NCBI GenBank assembly: GCA_036734945.1 | Contig: DAIMXP010000026.1 | Location: forward strand, 1-64,000 | Direction: 5' to 3' | Source: UBA4733 sp036734945 | GTDB lineage: Bacteria > Chloroflexota > UBA4733 | DNA length: 64,000 nt | Part shown: in pieces, positions 1 to 7,559 of the stretch | Layout of the letters: the number at the start of each line of letters is the position of its first letter | How positions within the stretch are numbered: position 1 is the first letter of the stretch | Notes under the pieces: model-generated | What the model saw: the letters and a program-made list of their open reading frames with translations, nothing else | What the model was told of the DNA's origin: nothing | Databases searched by the model: none | Position numbers and translations under genes: made by a program

Positions 1-78
1 CACCGCCCGCCCTTCGCCTGCTTCGACCCCCTCGGCTAATGCGCATCACACGTCTCAAGCGTAGGGCTAACAACACCA

Positions 79-96
79 AGCCTGCTGAAGCAGGCT
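79..96. repeat. short palindrome in the left-edge gap
   Basis: Perfect 8-bp inverted repeat (arms 79-86 and 89-96, AGCCTGCT/AGCAGGCT) with a 2-nt centre. It lies in the 214-bp stretch left of tmk and is followed by GGGGCTAC, like the GGCTAC tail of the cloverleaf repeats near 34.2 and 37.8 kb. It may be a decayed repeat or a terminator for a gene ending near the window edge. The first 64 bases could be the end of such a gene in either of two frames, so I do not call one. Confidence 0.4.
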
Positions 97-214
97 GGGG
101 CTACATGGCGGTTGGCGGGGGACCATTGGTCGCCACCGTTACTCGGCTTTCAGGAACACGCTTGCGAGAGACCAGACTCACCGCGCAGGTTCATGCGAGC
201 CTGGCTTACCGGCA

Positions 215-871
215 TTGACGGCAAGTTCCATTCACCGCGGCCTCTTCATCAGCCTTGAGGGGCCGGATGGCGCCGGGAAGACGACGCAACTTCGCCTGCT
301 GACGGCTCGGTTGGAAGAAGCCGGGCGTCGGGTCCTCTGTACGCGCGAGCCGGGCGGCACGCCGCTGGGGGAGCAGTTGCGAGCGCTGATCTTGCCGCGC
401 AATGACACGACGAACGACCCAGTGGCGGAACTGCTGCTGCTCAATGCCGCGCGCGCCCAACTGGTGGCGCAGGTGATCCGGCCTGCCCTGGCCGAGGGCG
501 TCACCGTGCTAGCCGACCGTTACGCCGACGCGACCCTCGCCTATCAGGGTTACGGCCGCGGCGCTGATCTAGCAGAGTTACGTGCCGTCATTGCCATCGC
601 CACGCGCGGCCTGCAGCCCGACCACACCATCCTGCTGGACATACCGATCGACGCCGGCTTGCAGCGCCTCAGTGCGCGCGGCGCCGACAACTTCTTCGAT
701 CGGATGGGTCCGGAGTTCCGCCAGCGTGTTCGCGACGGCTTCCTCGCCCTGGCCCGATTGGAGCCGCAGCGCTGGACGGTGATCGACGGTTCCCGGTCGG
801 TGGACGAGGTGGCCGCACGGATATGGGACAGCCTTCAGTCTTTTCTGTCAGCCGATTTCGCCGAAGGGTAG
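215..871 (+). CDS. tmk: thymidylate kinase (dTMP kinase)
   Basis: Phosphorylates dTMP to dTDP with ATP in the cytoplasm, an essential step of dTTP synthesis. The 218-aa product has the P-loop GPDGAGKTT at about residues 16-24, the DR(Y) motif of the TMP site (LADRYADATLAYQGYGRG, about 101-118) and the short lid region near residue 150, with the usual family length. The start is TTG at 215, which gives MTASSIHRGLFISLEG. A later start would cut into the first beta strand. It stands alone ahead of a toxin-antitoxin pair. Confidence 0.93.
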   Translation: MTASSIHRGLFISLEGPDGAGKTTQLRLLTARLEEAGRRVLCTREPGGTPLGEQLRALILPRNDTTNDPVAELLLLNAARAQLVAQVIRPALAEGVTVLADRYADATLAYQGYGRGADLAELRAVIAIATRGLQPDHTILLDIPIDAGLQRLSARGADNFFDRMGPEFRQRVRDGFLALARLEPQRWTVIDGSRSVDEVAARIWDSLQSFLSADFAEG

Positions 872-872
872 C

Positions 873-902
873 TTGCATTGTACGGGATTCAACCGTACAA
901 TG
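873..902 (+). promoter_or_regulatory. promoter with palindromic operator for the TacA/TacT-like pair
   Basis: A sigma-70 type promoter reads TTGCAT (873-878), 17 bp, TACAAT (896-901). A perfect 10-bp inverted repeat covers its spacer and -10 box: CATTGTACGG (876-885) and CCGTACAATG (893-902), with 7 nt between the arms. A repressor bound here would block RNA polymerase. The next gene encodes a ribbon-helix-helix DUF1778 protein, a family that autoregulates with its GNAT partner, so this is the obvious operator (inference). Confidence 0.75.
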
Positions 903-936
903 GTGTTTCCTGAGTGGCGAGAGGTTGGAGGATTCG

Positions 937-1248
937 ATGTCAGTACTGAGTGCGAGCGCCGGCCTGGCGCCGCAGCGACCGAAGCGTGAGCGCGTCGAAG
1001 TGCGCATCAGTCATGAGCAAAAGGCGCTCTTGCAACAGGCCGCGGCACTGGAGGGGCGTACGCTCTCCGATTTCCTGGTGACGAGTGCGCAGCATGTGGC
1101 CAGAGAAACGATTCGTGAGCATCAGGTGATTTCCTTGAGCGCGAGCGAGAGCCGACGTTTTGCTGAGGCGCTGCTTTCCCCCCCCGTGCCGAGCGACTAC
1201 ATGCGCGCGGCAGTTGCCCGATATCGTCAGCTCGTTGACCACGAGTAA
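937..1248 (+). CDS. DUF1778 (TacA-like) antitoxin
   Basis: 103-aa antitoxin of the type II DUF1778/GNAT class. An N-terminal ribbon-helix-helix (about 16-60, with RVEVRIS and the helix KALLQQAAALEGRTLSDFL) should bind the operator just upstream, and the C-terminal tail should wrap the acetyltransferase toxin. I chose ATG 937 because GAGAGGTTGGAGG lies just before it and the RHH domain starts soon after. The next gene begins 5 bp past the stop, so the two are co-transcribed. Confidence 0.85.
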   Translation: MSVLSASAGLAPQRPKRERVEVRISHEQKALLQQAAALEGRTLSDFLVTSAQHVARETIREHQVISLSASESRRFAEALLSPPVPSDYMRAAVARYRQLVDHE

Positions 1249-1253
1249 CGAGT

Positions 1254-1775
1254 GTGGCGACGTATGCCGTCGAGCCGTTGGCGGCTGGCCACGACCGATC
1301 AGGATTCTCCTGTGGCGTGGCCGGACTGGATCAGTACCTGCAACGGCAAGCAAGCCAGGATATGCGGCGCAATGCAGCCCGCGTCTTCGTGCTCAACGAT
1401 GGTGAGTCGAAACGGATTCTCGGCTACTATACCCTCTGCGCCGCTTCCGTTGAGTCTGCCGAATTGCCTGCGGAAGTCGCCCGGCGCCTGCCCCGCTACC
1501 CAGTACTGCCAGCAGTGCTGCTGGGCCGCCTTGCCGTAGATCAGCGGTATCAAGGCAGGCGCCTCGGACAACTCCTTCTTCTCGATGCCTGCGAGCGATG
1601 CTGGCGTGTGAGTCATGCCGATGTCGCGGCTGTGGCGCTCCTGGTTGACGCCAAAGATGACCGTGTTGCGCAGTTCTACGAACGTCATGACTTTTTGCGC
1701 CTGACGCGTCAGCCTCAGCGTTTGTTCCTGCCAATGACGACGATGGCGCGCATGTTTGCGGCAGACTCGCCTTAG
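1254..1775 (+). CDS. GNAT-family acetyltransferase toxin (TacT-like)
   Basis: 173 aa. Members paired with DUF1778 proteins acetylate the amino group of aminoacyl-tRNAs and stop translation. Visible are the GNAT core LLGRLAVDQRYQ (about 93-104), the acetyl-CoA loop and the C-terminal AQFYERHDF, which holds the conserved Tyr. The loop reads QGRRLG where QGRGLG is usual, so a Gly is replaced by Arg and activity could be altered. It starts with GTG 1254, directly after the antitoxin gene. Confidence 0.85.
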   Translation: MATYAVEPLAAGHDRSGFSCGVAGLDQYLQRQASQDMRRNAARVFVLNDGESKRILGYYTLCAASVESAELPAEVARRLPRYPVLPAVLLGRLAVDQRYQGRRLGQLLLLDACERCWRVSHADVAAVALLVDAKDDRVAQFYERHDFLRLTRQPQRLFLPMTTMARMFAADSP

Positions 1776-1798
1776 ATCGCCGGTTCCATTTTCAGGCG

Positions 1799-2725
1799 TC
1801 ACTGGACGTACAGCCGCGCTCGGACCTCCGGCTGATTTTGACCCGGCGTCATGGCGATATAGCTGCTGTTGGGGCGGTTAGAGGCCGCACCGGAGCGACC
1901 GGCAGGATCGAGCGCCACGATATTGAACGGTCCGGCGTAGGGATCGTCCAATGACAGCACGTCGCGCAGGGCGGCGGCGCAGGCATCGTCCGCCGACAGG
2001 CCGGCGCGCATGTGCATGACAGTGGCAAAGGCGGTGCAGGCGCGGATCGCCAGTTCGCCGCGGCCGGTGCAGGCGGCGGCGCCGTAGCGGTCGTCAGCAT
2101 AGTTGCCGGCGCCAATCACCGGAGAGTCACCTAACCGCCCTGGATACTTCCAGGCCCAACCGCTGGTGCTCACGCCTACCGCCAGGCGGTCGGCGGCATC
2201 AAGCGCCAGGAAGTTGACGGTCTCGTTCGGCACCGTCGGGTCTACCGCCGCTCGCACGCGTTCGCGCAGCCGGCCCATGGTCGCGTAGTAGCGCTGCATC
2301 CCCGGCTCCGACGCGGGAGGAGCCTCCGCCAGCCGGCGCTGCCAGGCTTCGCGCGCGGCGTCGGTCAACAACTCGTGCCCGGAAAAGCCGCACTCGGCGG
2401 CGAAGCGGGCGGCGCCGTCGCCCACCAGGAAGACGTGCGGCAGCAGCTCCATCACCTTTCGCGCGACGGATATCGGGTGGGGATAGCCTTGCAGCGCTCC
2501 CACCGCGCCGGCCGCGCGCGTGCGACCATCCATAATGCTGGCGTCCAGTTCGACCTGTCCCAGCATGTTGGGCAAGCCGCCGACACCCACGCTCTGGTCC
2601 GTCACGTCCAGCTCGACTGGCCTAATGCCGGCTTCCACGGCATCCAGCGCAGAGCCGCCGCCAGCCAGCACCCGCACCGCGTCGGCGATGCCCACCTGTC
2701 CGTTGCTGCTTGCTACAACGATCAC
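1799..2725 (-). CDS. isoaspartyl peptidase/glycosylasparaginase-type Ntn hydrolase
   Basis: 308 aa. The family is made as a precursor that cleaves itself before a Thr, which becomes the N-terminal nucleophile acting on asparagine-linked amides or isoaspartyl peptides. The cleavage region reads NETVNFLALD, with the Thr near residue 168, followed by GVSTSGWAWKYPGRLGDSPVIGAGNYAD, the typical substrate-binding stretch. The GTG start overlaps the stop of the upstream M24 peptidase by one base (TAGTG), so it is the last gene of a three-gene operon. Substrate unknown. Confidence 0.85.
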   Translation of the reverse strand: MIVVASSNGQVGIADAVRVLAGGGSALDAVEAGIRPVELDVTDQSVGVGGLPNMLGQVELDASIMDGRTRAAGAVGALQGYPHPISVARKVMELLPHVFLVGDGAARFAAECGFSGHELLTDAAREAWQRRLAEAPPASEPGMQRYYATMGRLRERVRAAVDPTVPNETVNFLALDAADRLAVGVSTSGWAWKYPGRLGDSPVIGAGNYADDRYGAAACTGRGELAIRACTAFATVMHMRAGLSADDACAAALRDVLSLDDPYAGPFNIVALDPAGRSGAASNRPNSSYIAMTPGQNQPEVRARLYVQ

Positions 2726-3897
2726 TACGGCATCTCCAACTCTTCTTGGCGCGCCGTCGTGACCAGCGGCCCCTGCTCCGTCAGGATAATGCTCACCTCC
2801 AGGCGAACGCCGAAGCCGCCCGGCACGTAGAGGCCCGGCTCGATGGTGATGCCCGCGACGGGCGTCAGCAGCCGATCATCTGGAAACTCAAAGTCATCCA
2901 AGTTGGGGCCATCGCCATGCACATGGTGCCAGCCCAGACTGTGGCCGGTGCGGTGGCTGAATTCGGTGGGGTAGCCCAGTTCGGCAAGCAGGTTGCGAAC
3001 GTGACGATCGACGTCGCGGCCGCGCAGGGGACGACCGGCACGCCATGCGTCCTCCAGCAAGGCGATCCCCGCGTCGCGGGCCGCTCGCACGGCGGCATAG
3101 GCCCGCTGGAGTTCAGCAGGAGGTTGACGCCCGACGAAGCCCATCCAGGTGCTGTCGGCATAGGGGGAGCGCGCAGCAGGCCGGCGTGCCCAGAGGTCGA
3201 TCAGGATGCTGTCGCCCGGGCGGATCGGCGCCGGACGCTCGGCGGAGGGAACGTAGTGCGGGTCGGCGGCGTGGGCATTGACGGCCACGTCGGCGCCGGC
3301 GCCCGTCAGGCCGGCCTCGGCGAAGCGGGCCAGGATGCTTGCCGTCAGTTCGTGCTCGGTCGCCGGGTGCGCACTGTCGGCTCGCGCAAAGGCCTCCTGG
3401 AAGGCGGCGGCGCGCACGCGATCCACAATGGCGGCGGCAGCGCGGTGATCAGCGACCTGGTCGGCGTCCCAGCGCACCAGCAGGCTGATCAGGTCTCCGG
3501 ACGAGACGACAGTCGGCCCCAGCGCGCGTACCCAGTCCACGAAACCGGCATCGACGCGAGAGATCGGCGGGTTAGCGCCGTCGACGCTGTACTCCATGGC
3601 GACTCGGTTCGCGCCGCGCAAGAGCATGGCCAGGTGGGCTTGCAGGTCGGACAGTCCGGCATACTGCACGGTGCGCTCAATCCAATCGACCGGGCTGACG
3701 AGCGAGTGGCCGTCCACGGAAGAGCCAAGCAGTACCGCTCCGCCCTGCTGCGGCAGCCAGAGGACCGTGCGGCGCGTGAATTGATGAGGTATGCCCGTCA
3801 GGTCGCCGAAGATCGGGTTGCTACCGCGGAAGGATGCCACCAACCAGCCGTCCAATTGCTGGCGGCGCAGTTCCGCCTGAATCTCCGTCACATGCAT
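2725..3897 (-). CDS. M24-family (Xaa-Pro type) metallopeptidase
   Basis: 390 aa. An N-terminal creatinase-like domain (about 1-135) is followed by a pita-bread catalytic domain. All five metal ligands are visible: D234 and D248 (IDLW, YADS), H319 (GHSLG), E353 (TIEPG) and E367 (RLEVS). It probably cleaves X-Pro dipeptides or a related substrate in the cytoplasm. Its ATG overlaps the end of the alcohol dehydrogenase gene by 10 bp, so translation is likely coupled. Placement with an asparaginase-like Ntn hydrolase suggests peptide or amino-acid scavenging. Confidence 0.88.
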   Translation of the reverse strand: MHVTEIQAELRRQQLDGWLVASFRGSNPIFGDLTGIPHQFTRRTVLWLPQQGGAVLLGSSVDGHSLVSPVDWIERTVQYAGLSDLQAHLAMLLRGANRVAMEYSVDGANPPISRVDAGFVDWVRALGPTVVSSGDLISLLVRWDADQVADHRAAAAIVDRVRAAAFQEAFARADSAHPATEHELTASILARFAEAGLTGAGADVAVNAHAADPHYVPSAERPAPIRPGDSILIDLWARRPAARSPYADSTWMGFVGRQPPAELQRAYAAVRAARDAGIALLEDAWRAGRPLRGRDVDRHVRNLLAELGYPTEFSHRTGHSLGWHHVHGDGPNLDDFEFPDDRLLTPVAGITIEPGLYVPGGFGVRLEVSIILTEQGPLVTTARQEELEMP

Positions 3898-5045
3898 TGG
3901 TTGAACAGCCTCACGATGTCCTCGTAGGTCGTGGGACGCGGATTGATGGCGATGTTGCCGCTTTGCATGGCATCAGTAGCCAGCGCCGGGATGCCATTGC
4001 GCGGCACATTGACGGCGCTCAGGGAGGGTGGAATACCTACCCGTTCCGCCAGGCGCCGCACCAGCGTCACCGCTGCCGCAGCATCAACGGCACCGTTGCC
4101 GGTGCTGTGGTGGCCCATGTGTTCGGCAATGCGCGCGTACTTTGCCGGCGCCGCCGAAGCGTTGTAGTCCATCACGACGGGCAGGATAATGGCGTTGGCG
4201 ACGCCGTGCGGCACGTTGAAGTGGCCGCCAAGCGGGTGCGCCATGGCATGCACGTTGCCCAGCCGGGCCTGGGTGAAGGCCAGCCCCGCCATCCAACAGG
4301 CCATAAGCATGCCGTCCCGCGCCGCGATGTTGCCACCGTCGTGGACGGCGCGCTCGAGGTGCTGTTGGACCAGCGCGATCGCGCCCAGGCTGAGCGACTC
4401 CGTGAGCGGGTAGGCGAGCGTCGAGACATACGACTCGATGGCGTGCGTCAAGGTGTCCATGCCGACGGCGGCGGTGAGTGCCGGCGGCATACTCAGAGTC
4501 AATTCGGGGTCCATAATGGCTTGACGCATCGCCAGGTTGGCCGAACGGCAGGAAAACTTGAACTTGCGAGCGCGGTCGGTAATGACACAGAAAATGGTCA
4601 CGTCGCTGGCGGTGCCGGCGGTGGTGGGGACGCCGATGATCGGCGCTGCCGGCCTACGAACAAGTTCGCCGCCCTCGTAATCGGTGATCTTGCCGCCGTT
4701 CGTCGCCAGGACACCAACGGCCTTGGCCACGTCCATGGCGCTGCCGCCGCCGACCACCAGGATCGCTTCAGCGTCGGCCGCCTGGTAGGCGGCGAAGGCA
4801 CGTTCGACCGTCTCCACCGATGGGTTCGCCTCGATGTCGGCAAAGAGGCTCCAACGCGCGCCAGCTGCCTTGAGGTGGTCAGTTACCCGGTCAAGTAGCC
4901 CGGCGGCGACCACGCCGGGGTCGCTGATAAGGAGCAGATGGTCACGGCTATAGCGGGCGGCGATGTTGCCAACTGCAGCGACGGCGCCACGACCGTAGGA
5001 CACCTCTGTGGGTGAGACGAAGCCCGAGACTTGGGTTCCAGCCAT
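3888..5045 (-). CDS. iron-containing alcohol dehydrogenase
   Basis: 385 aa, type III (Fe) alcohol dehydrogenase family, an NAD(P)-dependent oxidoreductase of alcohols/aldehydes or of maleylacetate. It has the nucleotide motif GGGSAMDVAK (about residues 98-107) and the iron-site signature around HAMAHPLGGHFNVPHG, with conserved His residues, plus THAIESYVS. I start at ATG 5045, which has GAAGGAG 7-8 nt upstream; longer in-frame starts run into the divergent cbiX-like gene. It is the first gene of a three-gene operon. The exact substrate cannot be read from sequence. Confidence 0.88.
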   Translation of the reverse strand: MAGTQVSGFVSPTEVSYGRGAVAAVGNIAARYSRDHLLLISDPGVVAAGLLDRVTDHLKAAGARWSLFADIEANPSVETVERAFAAYQAADAEAILVVGGGSAMDVAKAVGVLATNGGKITDYEGGELVRRPAAPIIGVPTTAGTASDVTIFCVITDRARKFKFSCRSANLAMRQAIMDPELTLSMPPALTAAVGMDTLTHAIESYVSTLAYPLTESLSLGAIALVQQHLERAVHDGGNIAARDGMLMACWMAGLAFTQARLGNVHAMAHPLGGHFNVPHGVANAIILPVVMDYNASAAPAKYARIAEHMGHHSTGNGAVDAAAAVTLVRRLAERVGIPPSLSAVNVPRNGIPALATDAMQSGNIAINPRPTTYEDIVRLFNQCM

Positions 5046-5130
5046 GCGCATCTCCTTCGTGCCTTTGGGTAGTCTATACCGTAGCGCGCTGCCGCGCGTC
5101 CGCCGCGAGCGTTGCCGAAGGGACTGCTGC

Positions 5131-5949
5131 ATGCCGCAGGAGATCATACTGCTTGGCCACGGCAGTCGGCGCAACAACGCCACCGACGTCGGGCTGGCCG
5201 AAGTCGTCCGCCGGCTGCAACAGCGCGTCGGCGACCAGATGCGAGTGCGGCTAGCCGGCTTCGAGTTCACGCGGCCCAGCCTGGCGGAGGCGGTTGCGGC
5301 AGCGGACCAGGCGGGAGCTGAACGCGTCACCGTCGTGCCCTATTTCCTCTTCGGCGGACGCGAGGTCCGCCTCAAGATTCCGGCCGAGCTGGCTGAGCTG
5401 CGCCGAGAGCATCCCCGGCTGGACCTGCGCTATGCCGATTGTCTGGGCCCGGACCCGACCATGGCGGATGTCTGCGCCGACCGGGTGCGGGAGTTGCTGG
5501 ACAGTCCCAACTGGAAGCGCAGCGTTCCGTCCGCCGTGACGCTTGGCCTAGTCGTCGTGAGTCGTGGCAGCCGCGCCAGCGAAGCGGATGCCGGCTTACG
5601 CGCCATAACGGCAATGGCAGCGCAGCGCTTGGGGGTGTCGATCTTCAGCCATGCCCAGGCTGAGATCGGAGAGCCGCGCCTGCCGGAGGCGGTGCGCTCG
5701 GTGATTGCTGCCGGCGTCATCGCCGTTGCCGTTCAGCCCTATCTGGTCTTCCCCGGCAGCGTGTTGCTCGACACTGTTCGACCGGCCTTGGATCAGGTTC
5801 GGCGGGAGCATCCCCACGTGCCCGTCGCGCTGGCGCGCATTCTGGGCATCGACGAGCGTATGCTGGACCTGGCGCTGGCGCGGGCTGAGGCGGCGGGGCA
5901 GAGTAACCCGGCGAATGTCGTTCGGTTCACCAGCGCCACCCGCCCGTAA
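5131..5949 (+). CDS. CbiX-like sirohydrochlorin chelatase, two-domain
   Basis: 272 aa with two CbiX-like halves (about 1-125 and 135-260). The family inserts Co2+ or Fe2+ into sirohydrochlorin. Half 1 has LLGHGSRR (H10) and GFEFTRPSL (E45), but the usual second His of the G-x-H-x-x-x-D-I-P motif is Glu (E78 in GGREVRLKIP). In half 2 the HGS motif reads RGS. Start ATG 5131 has GAAGGG upstream and lies 85 bp from the divergent alcohol dehydrogenase. No other cobalamin or siroheme gene is in the window, so the metal and pathway are open. Confidence 0.8.
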   Translation: MPQEIILLGHGSRRNNATDVGLAEVVRRLQQRVGDQMRVRLAGFEFTRPSLAEAVAAADQAGAERVTVVPYFLFGGREVRLKIPAELAELRREHPRLDLRYADCLGPDPTMADVCADRVRELLDSPNWKRSVPSAVTLGLVVVSRGSRASEADAGLRAITAMAAQRLGVSIFSHAQAEIGEPRLPEAVRSVIAAGVIAVAVQPYLVFPGSVLLDTVRPALDQVRREHPHVPVALARILGIDERMLDLALARAEAAGQSNPANVVRFTSATRP

Positions 5950-6023
5950 ACGTGGCGGTTGGCGAGTCCTGGACCATTGGAGCGTCGGCAGAACCAGCCC
6001 AAGTACCCGCCCAGATGCCGAAC

Positions 6024-6054
6024 ACGGGAGCAGGCGGTGGTGCTCTGCTCCCGT
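6024..6054. terminator. hairpin between convergent genes, likely bidirectional terminator
   Basis: Perfect 10-bp stem ACGGGAGCAG/CTGCTCCCGT (6024-6033 and 6045-6054) with an 11-nt loop. It sits between the ends of the cbiX-like gene and the convergent Uma2 gene. There is no long T run, so termination is inferred from position. Confidence 0.5.
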
Positions 6055-6060
6055 CGGAAT

Positions 6061-6675
6061 CTACAGCGTCGTGTCCGGTGAACCGGCGAACAGTTCGCGC
6101 ACACGCAGCCTGACCGGCAAGGTGGGCGACAGTAATTCTCCTTCCGGGCCAGCCAGGTGTACCTGGGCATAATCTCCAAGTTCTGCGTCGGGCTGGGAAC
6201 AGACCAGGACGTCTTCATGCTGGGGCCGGATGACCCAGTACTCGGGAACCCCTGCCCGCGCGTAGGCGCCACGCTTGATCTTGGTGTCGCCCGCCGGATG
6301 GCCGGGTGACTGCACTTCGACTAGCAGCGCCGGAACGGCGTAAATCTTGCCGTCCCGGAAGATCTCCGGGATGATGTCGGACTGGCGCAAGACCAGGACA
6401 TCCGGTTGTACGGGATCACAACCGGGCATGAAGAGGCCTATCGGCGACCACATGGTGAGACCAACGCCCCGACGATCGATTTGTGGATCAAGCAAGAACA
6501 CGAGGCGCTTGATAATCCACTGGTGGAAAAAGCTCGGCGCGGTTGACATATATAACACCCCGTCGATGACTTCATAGCGGTTGCCATCGGCGGGCAGCCG
6601 TTCCCAACGGGCGCGGTTCCAGGTGGCATCGGGGGACCGCAAGACAAGCCCAGGGAAGAATTCAGCGATGGCCAT
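6061..6675 (-). CDS. Uma2 family (DUF820) putative endonuclease
   Basis: 204 aa. The Uma2/DUF820 family has a PD-(D/E)XK nuclease fold. Motifs seen are YEVIDGVLYMS (about 35-45), PDVLVL with the catalytic Asp (about 91-96), LLVEVQSPGH with Glu-x-Gln (about 116-125) and KIKRGAYARAGVPEYWVI, which is characteristic of the family. ATG 6675 is chosen because AGGAGG stands 6 nt upstream. Function in the cell is unknown; such genes are abundant in Cyanobacteria and Chloroflexota. It is divergent from the HEPN gene. Confidence 0.8.
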   Translation of the reverse strand: MAIAEFFPGLVLRSPDATWNRARWERLPADGNRYEVIDGVLYMSTAPSFFHQWIIKRLVFLLDPQIDRRGVGLTMWSPIGLFMPGCDPVQPDVLVLRQSDIIPEIFRDGKIYAVPALLVEVQSPGHPAGDTKIKRGAYARAGVPEYWVIRPQHEDVLVCSQPDAELGDYAQVHLAGPEGELLSPTLPVRLRVRELFAGSPDTTL

Positions 6676-6760
6676 GGCGTCCTCCTGATCGCGGGTTTCC
6701 GCGGCAGCGTGACTCACCTGTCAGTATAGTGTGGCTGTCGAGGCAGGGTACAATAGCCGT

Positions 6761-7156
6761 GTGGAAGATGCTGCGGCCGCGTTTCTCATTAAGGCCGAGC
6801 AGAGCCTTGTCGGCGCCAAGAGCGAGTGGGACAACGGACGGTATGATAACTGCGCGAACCGCTGTTACTACGCTGCCTTTCAGGCGGCCATTTCTGCCCT
6901 GCTTCGGTATGGTGTTCGGCCTGCAGGGCCAAAGTGGGAGCACAGTTTTGTGCAGGCTCGCTTTGCGGGCGACCTAATCGGCAGACGCAAGCTGTATCCT
7001 TCAGAGTTGCGCGATGTGTTGGGGCGCCTTCTCATTCTGCGCCAGGTGACGGACTACGAGGTTGAGGCGGTAACTCGTATCCAGGGTTACCGCGCCTGCC
7101 GTAATGCACAGAAGTTGGTAGAGACCGTGCGCGGCGGAGGAGGAATGGGCCAATGA
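6761..7156 (+). CDS. HEPN domain protein
   Basis: About 131 aa from GTG 6761, or 141 aa from GTG 6731. The core FLIKAEQSLVGAKSEWDNGRYDNCANRCYYAAFQA matches the HEPN fold; such proteins often act as RNases or pair with nucleotidyltransferases. The catalytic Rx4-6H motif of toxic HEPNs is not obvious. A TACAAT box at 6749-6754 lies exactly one -10 distance before GTG 6761, so the mRNA may be leaderless. The ATGA overlap at 7153 ties it to the next gene. Confidence 0.75.
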   Translation: MEDAAAAFLIKAEQSLVGAKSEWDNGRYDNCANRCYYAAFQAAISALLRYGVRPAGPKWEHSFVQARFAGDLIGRRKLYPSELRDVLGRLLILRQVTDYEVEAVTRIQGYRACRNAQKLVETVRGGGGMGQ

Positions 7157-7461
7157 GCGCGGAACGTGTGACTGAGGTCGACGCTCGCACAATGGCAGCG
7201 ATGGACGAGTTGGAAGCACTCATTAGCAGCCGTTATCCGACAGCTTCCTACCAACGCTCCCACGGTGAAGATCCAGAAGGACAGTACCTCACAGCGACGG
7301 TCGATATTGACGATACCGATGACGTGGTTGACCTCGTCATCAATCGCCTGTTGGAGATGCAGATCGAGGAGGGGCTGCCTGTCTACGTCATCCCCATCCG
7401 GCCGATCCAGCGCGTGCTCGCCGCGCTGCGGGAACGGAGCAGCGTAGCGAGCACGGGTTAG
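7153..7461 (+). CDS. hypothetical partner of the HEPN protein
   Basis: 102 aa, no family recognised. It starts inside the stop of the HEPN gene (ATGA, 7153-7156), so the two are translationally coupled. The middle (YLTATVDIDDTDDVVDLVINRLLEMQIEEGLPVYVIPI) looks like alternating strands and helices of a small alpha/beta fold. It lacks the GSxxxGxxxxDxD motif of MNT nucleotidyltransferases, the usual HEPN partners. It could be a different antitoxin or a structural partner. Confidence 0.65.
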   Translation: MSAERVTEVDARTMAAMDELEALISSRYPTASYQRSHGEDPEGQYLTATVDIDDTDDVVDLVINRLLEMQIEEGLPVYVIPIRPIQRVLAALRERSSVASTG

Positions 7462-7498
7462 CGGAGTCAGCGCCGTCACAGCGTATCTACCGAAACTG

Positions 7499-7527
7499 CT
7501 GACAGCGACCGCCGGGTACGGTACAGT
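7499..7527 (+). promoter_or_regulatory. probable promoter of mutL-miaA
   Basis: CTGACA (7499-7504), 17-bp spacer, TACAGT (7522-7527), placing transcription start near 7534, just before the mutL start codons. Confidence 0.5.
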
Positions 7528-7559
7528 CCACCAACACGCGAGTCATGCGAGGGGAAGCT

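Noticed and set aside
1..64. 3' end of a gene entering from the left
   Set aside because: Two frames both end here (at 39 and at 64) and neither short peptide is recognisable, so no gene is called.
2710..3927. Plus-strand open frame of about 400 codons opposite the M24 peptidase
   Set aside because: It is the antisense of a clear metallopeptidase gene, has no family resemblance, and reflects GC-rich codon bias.
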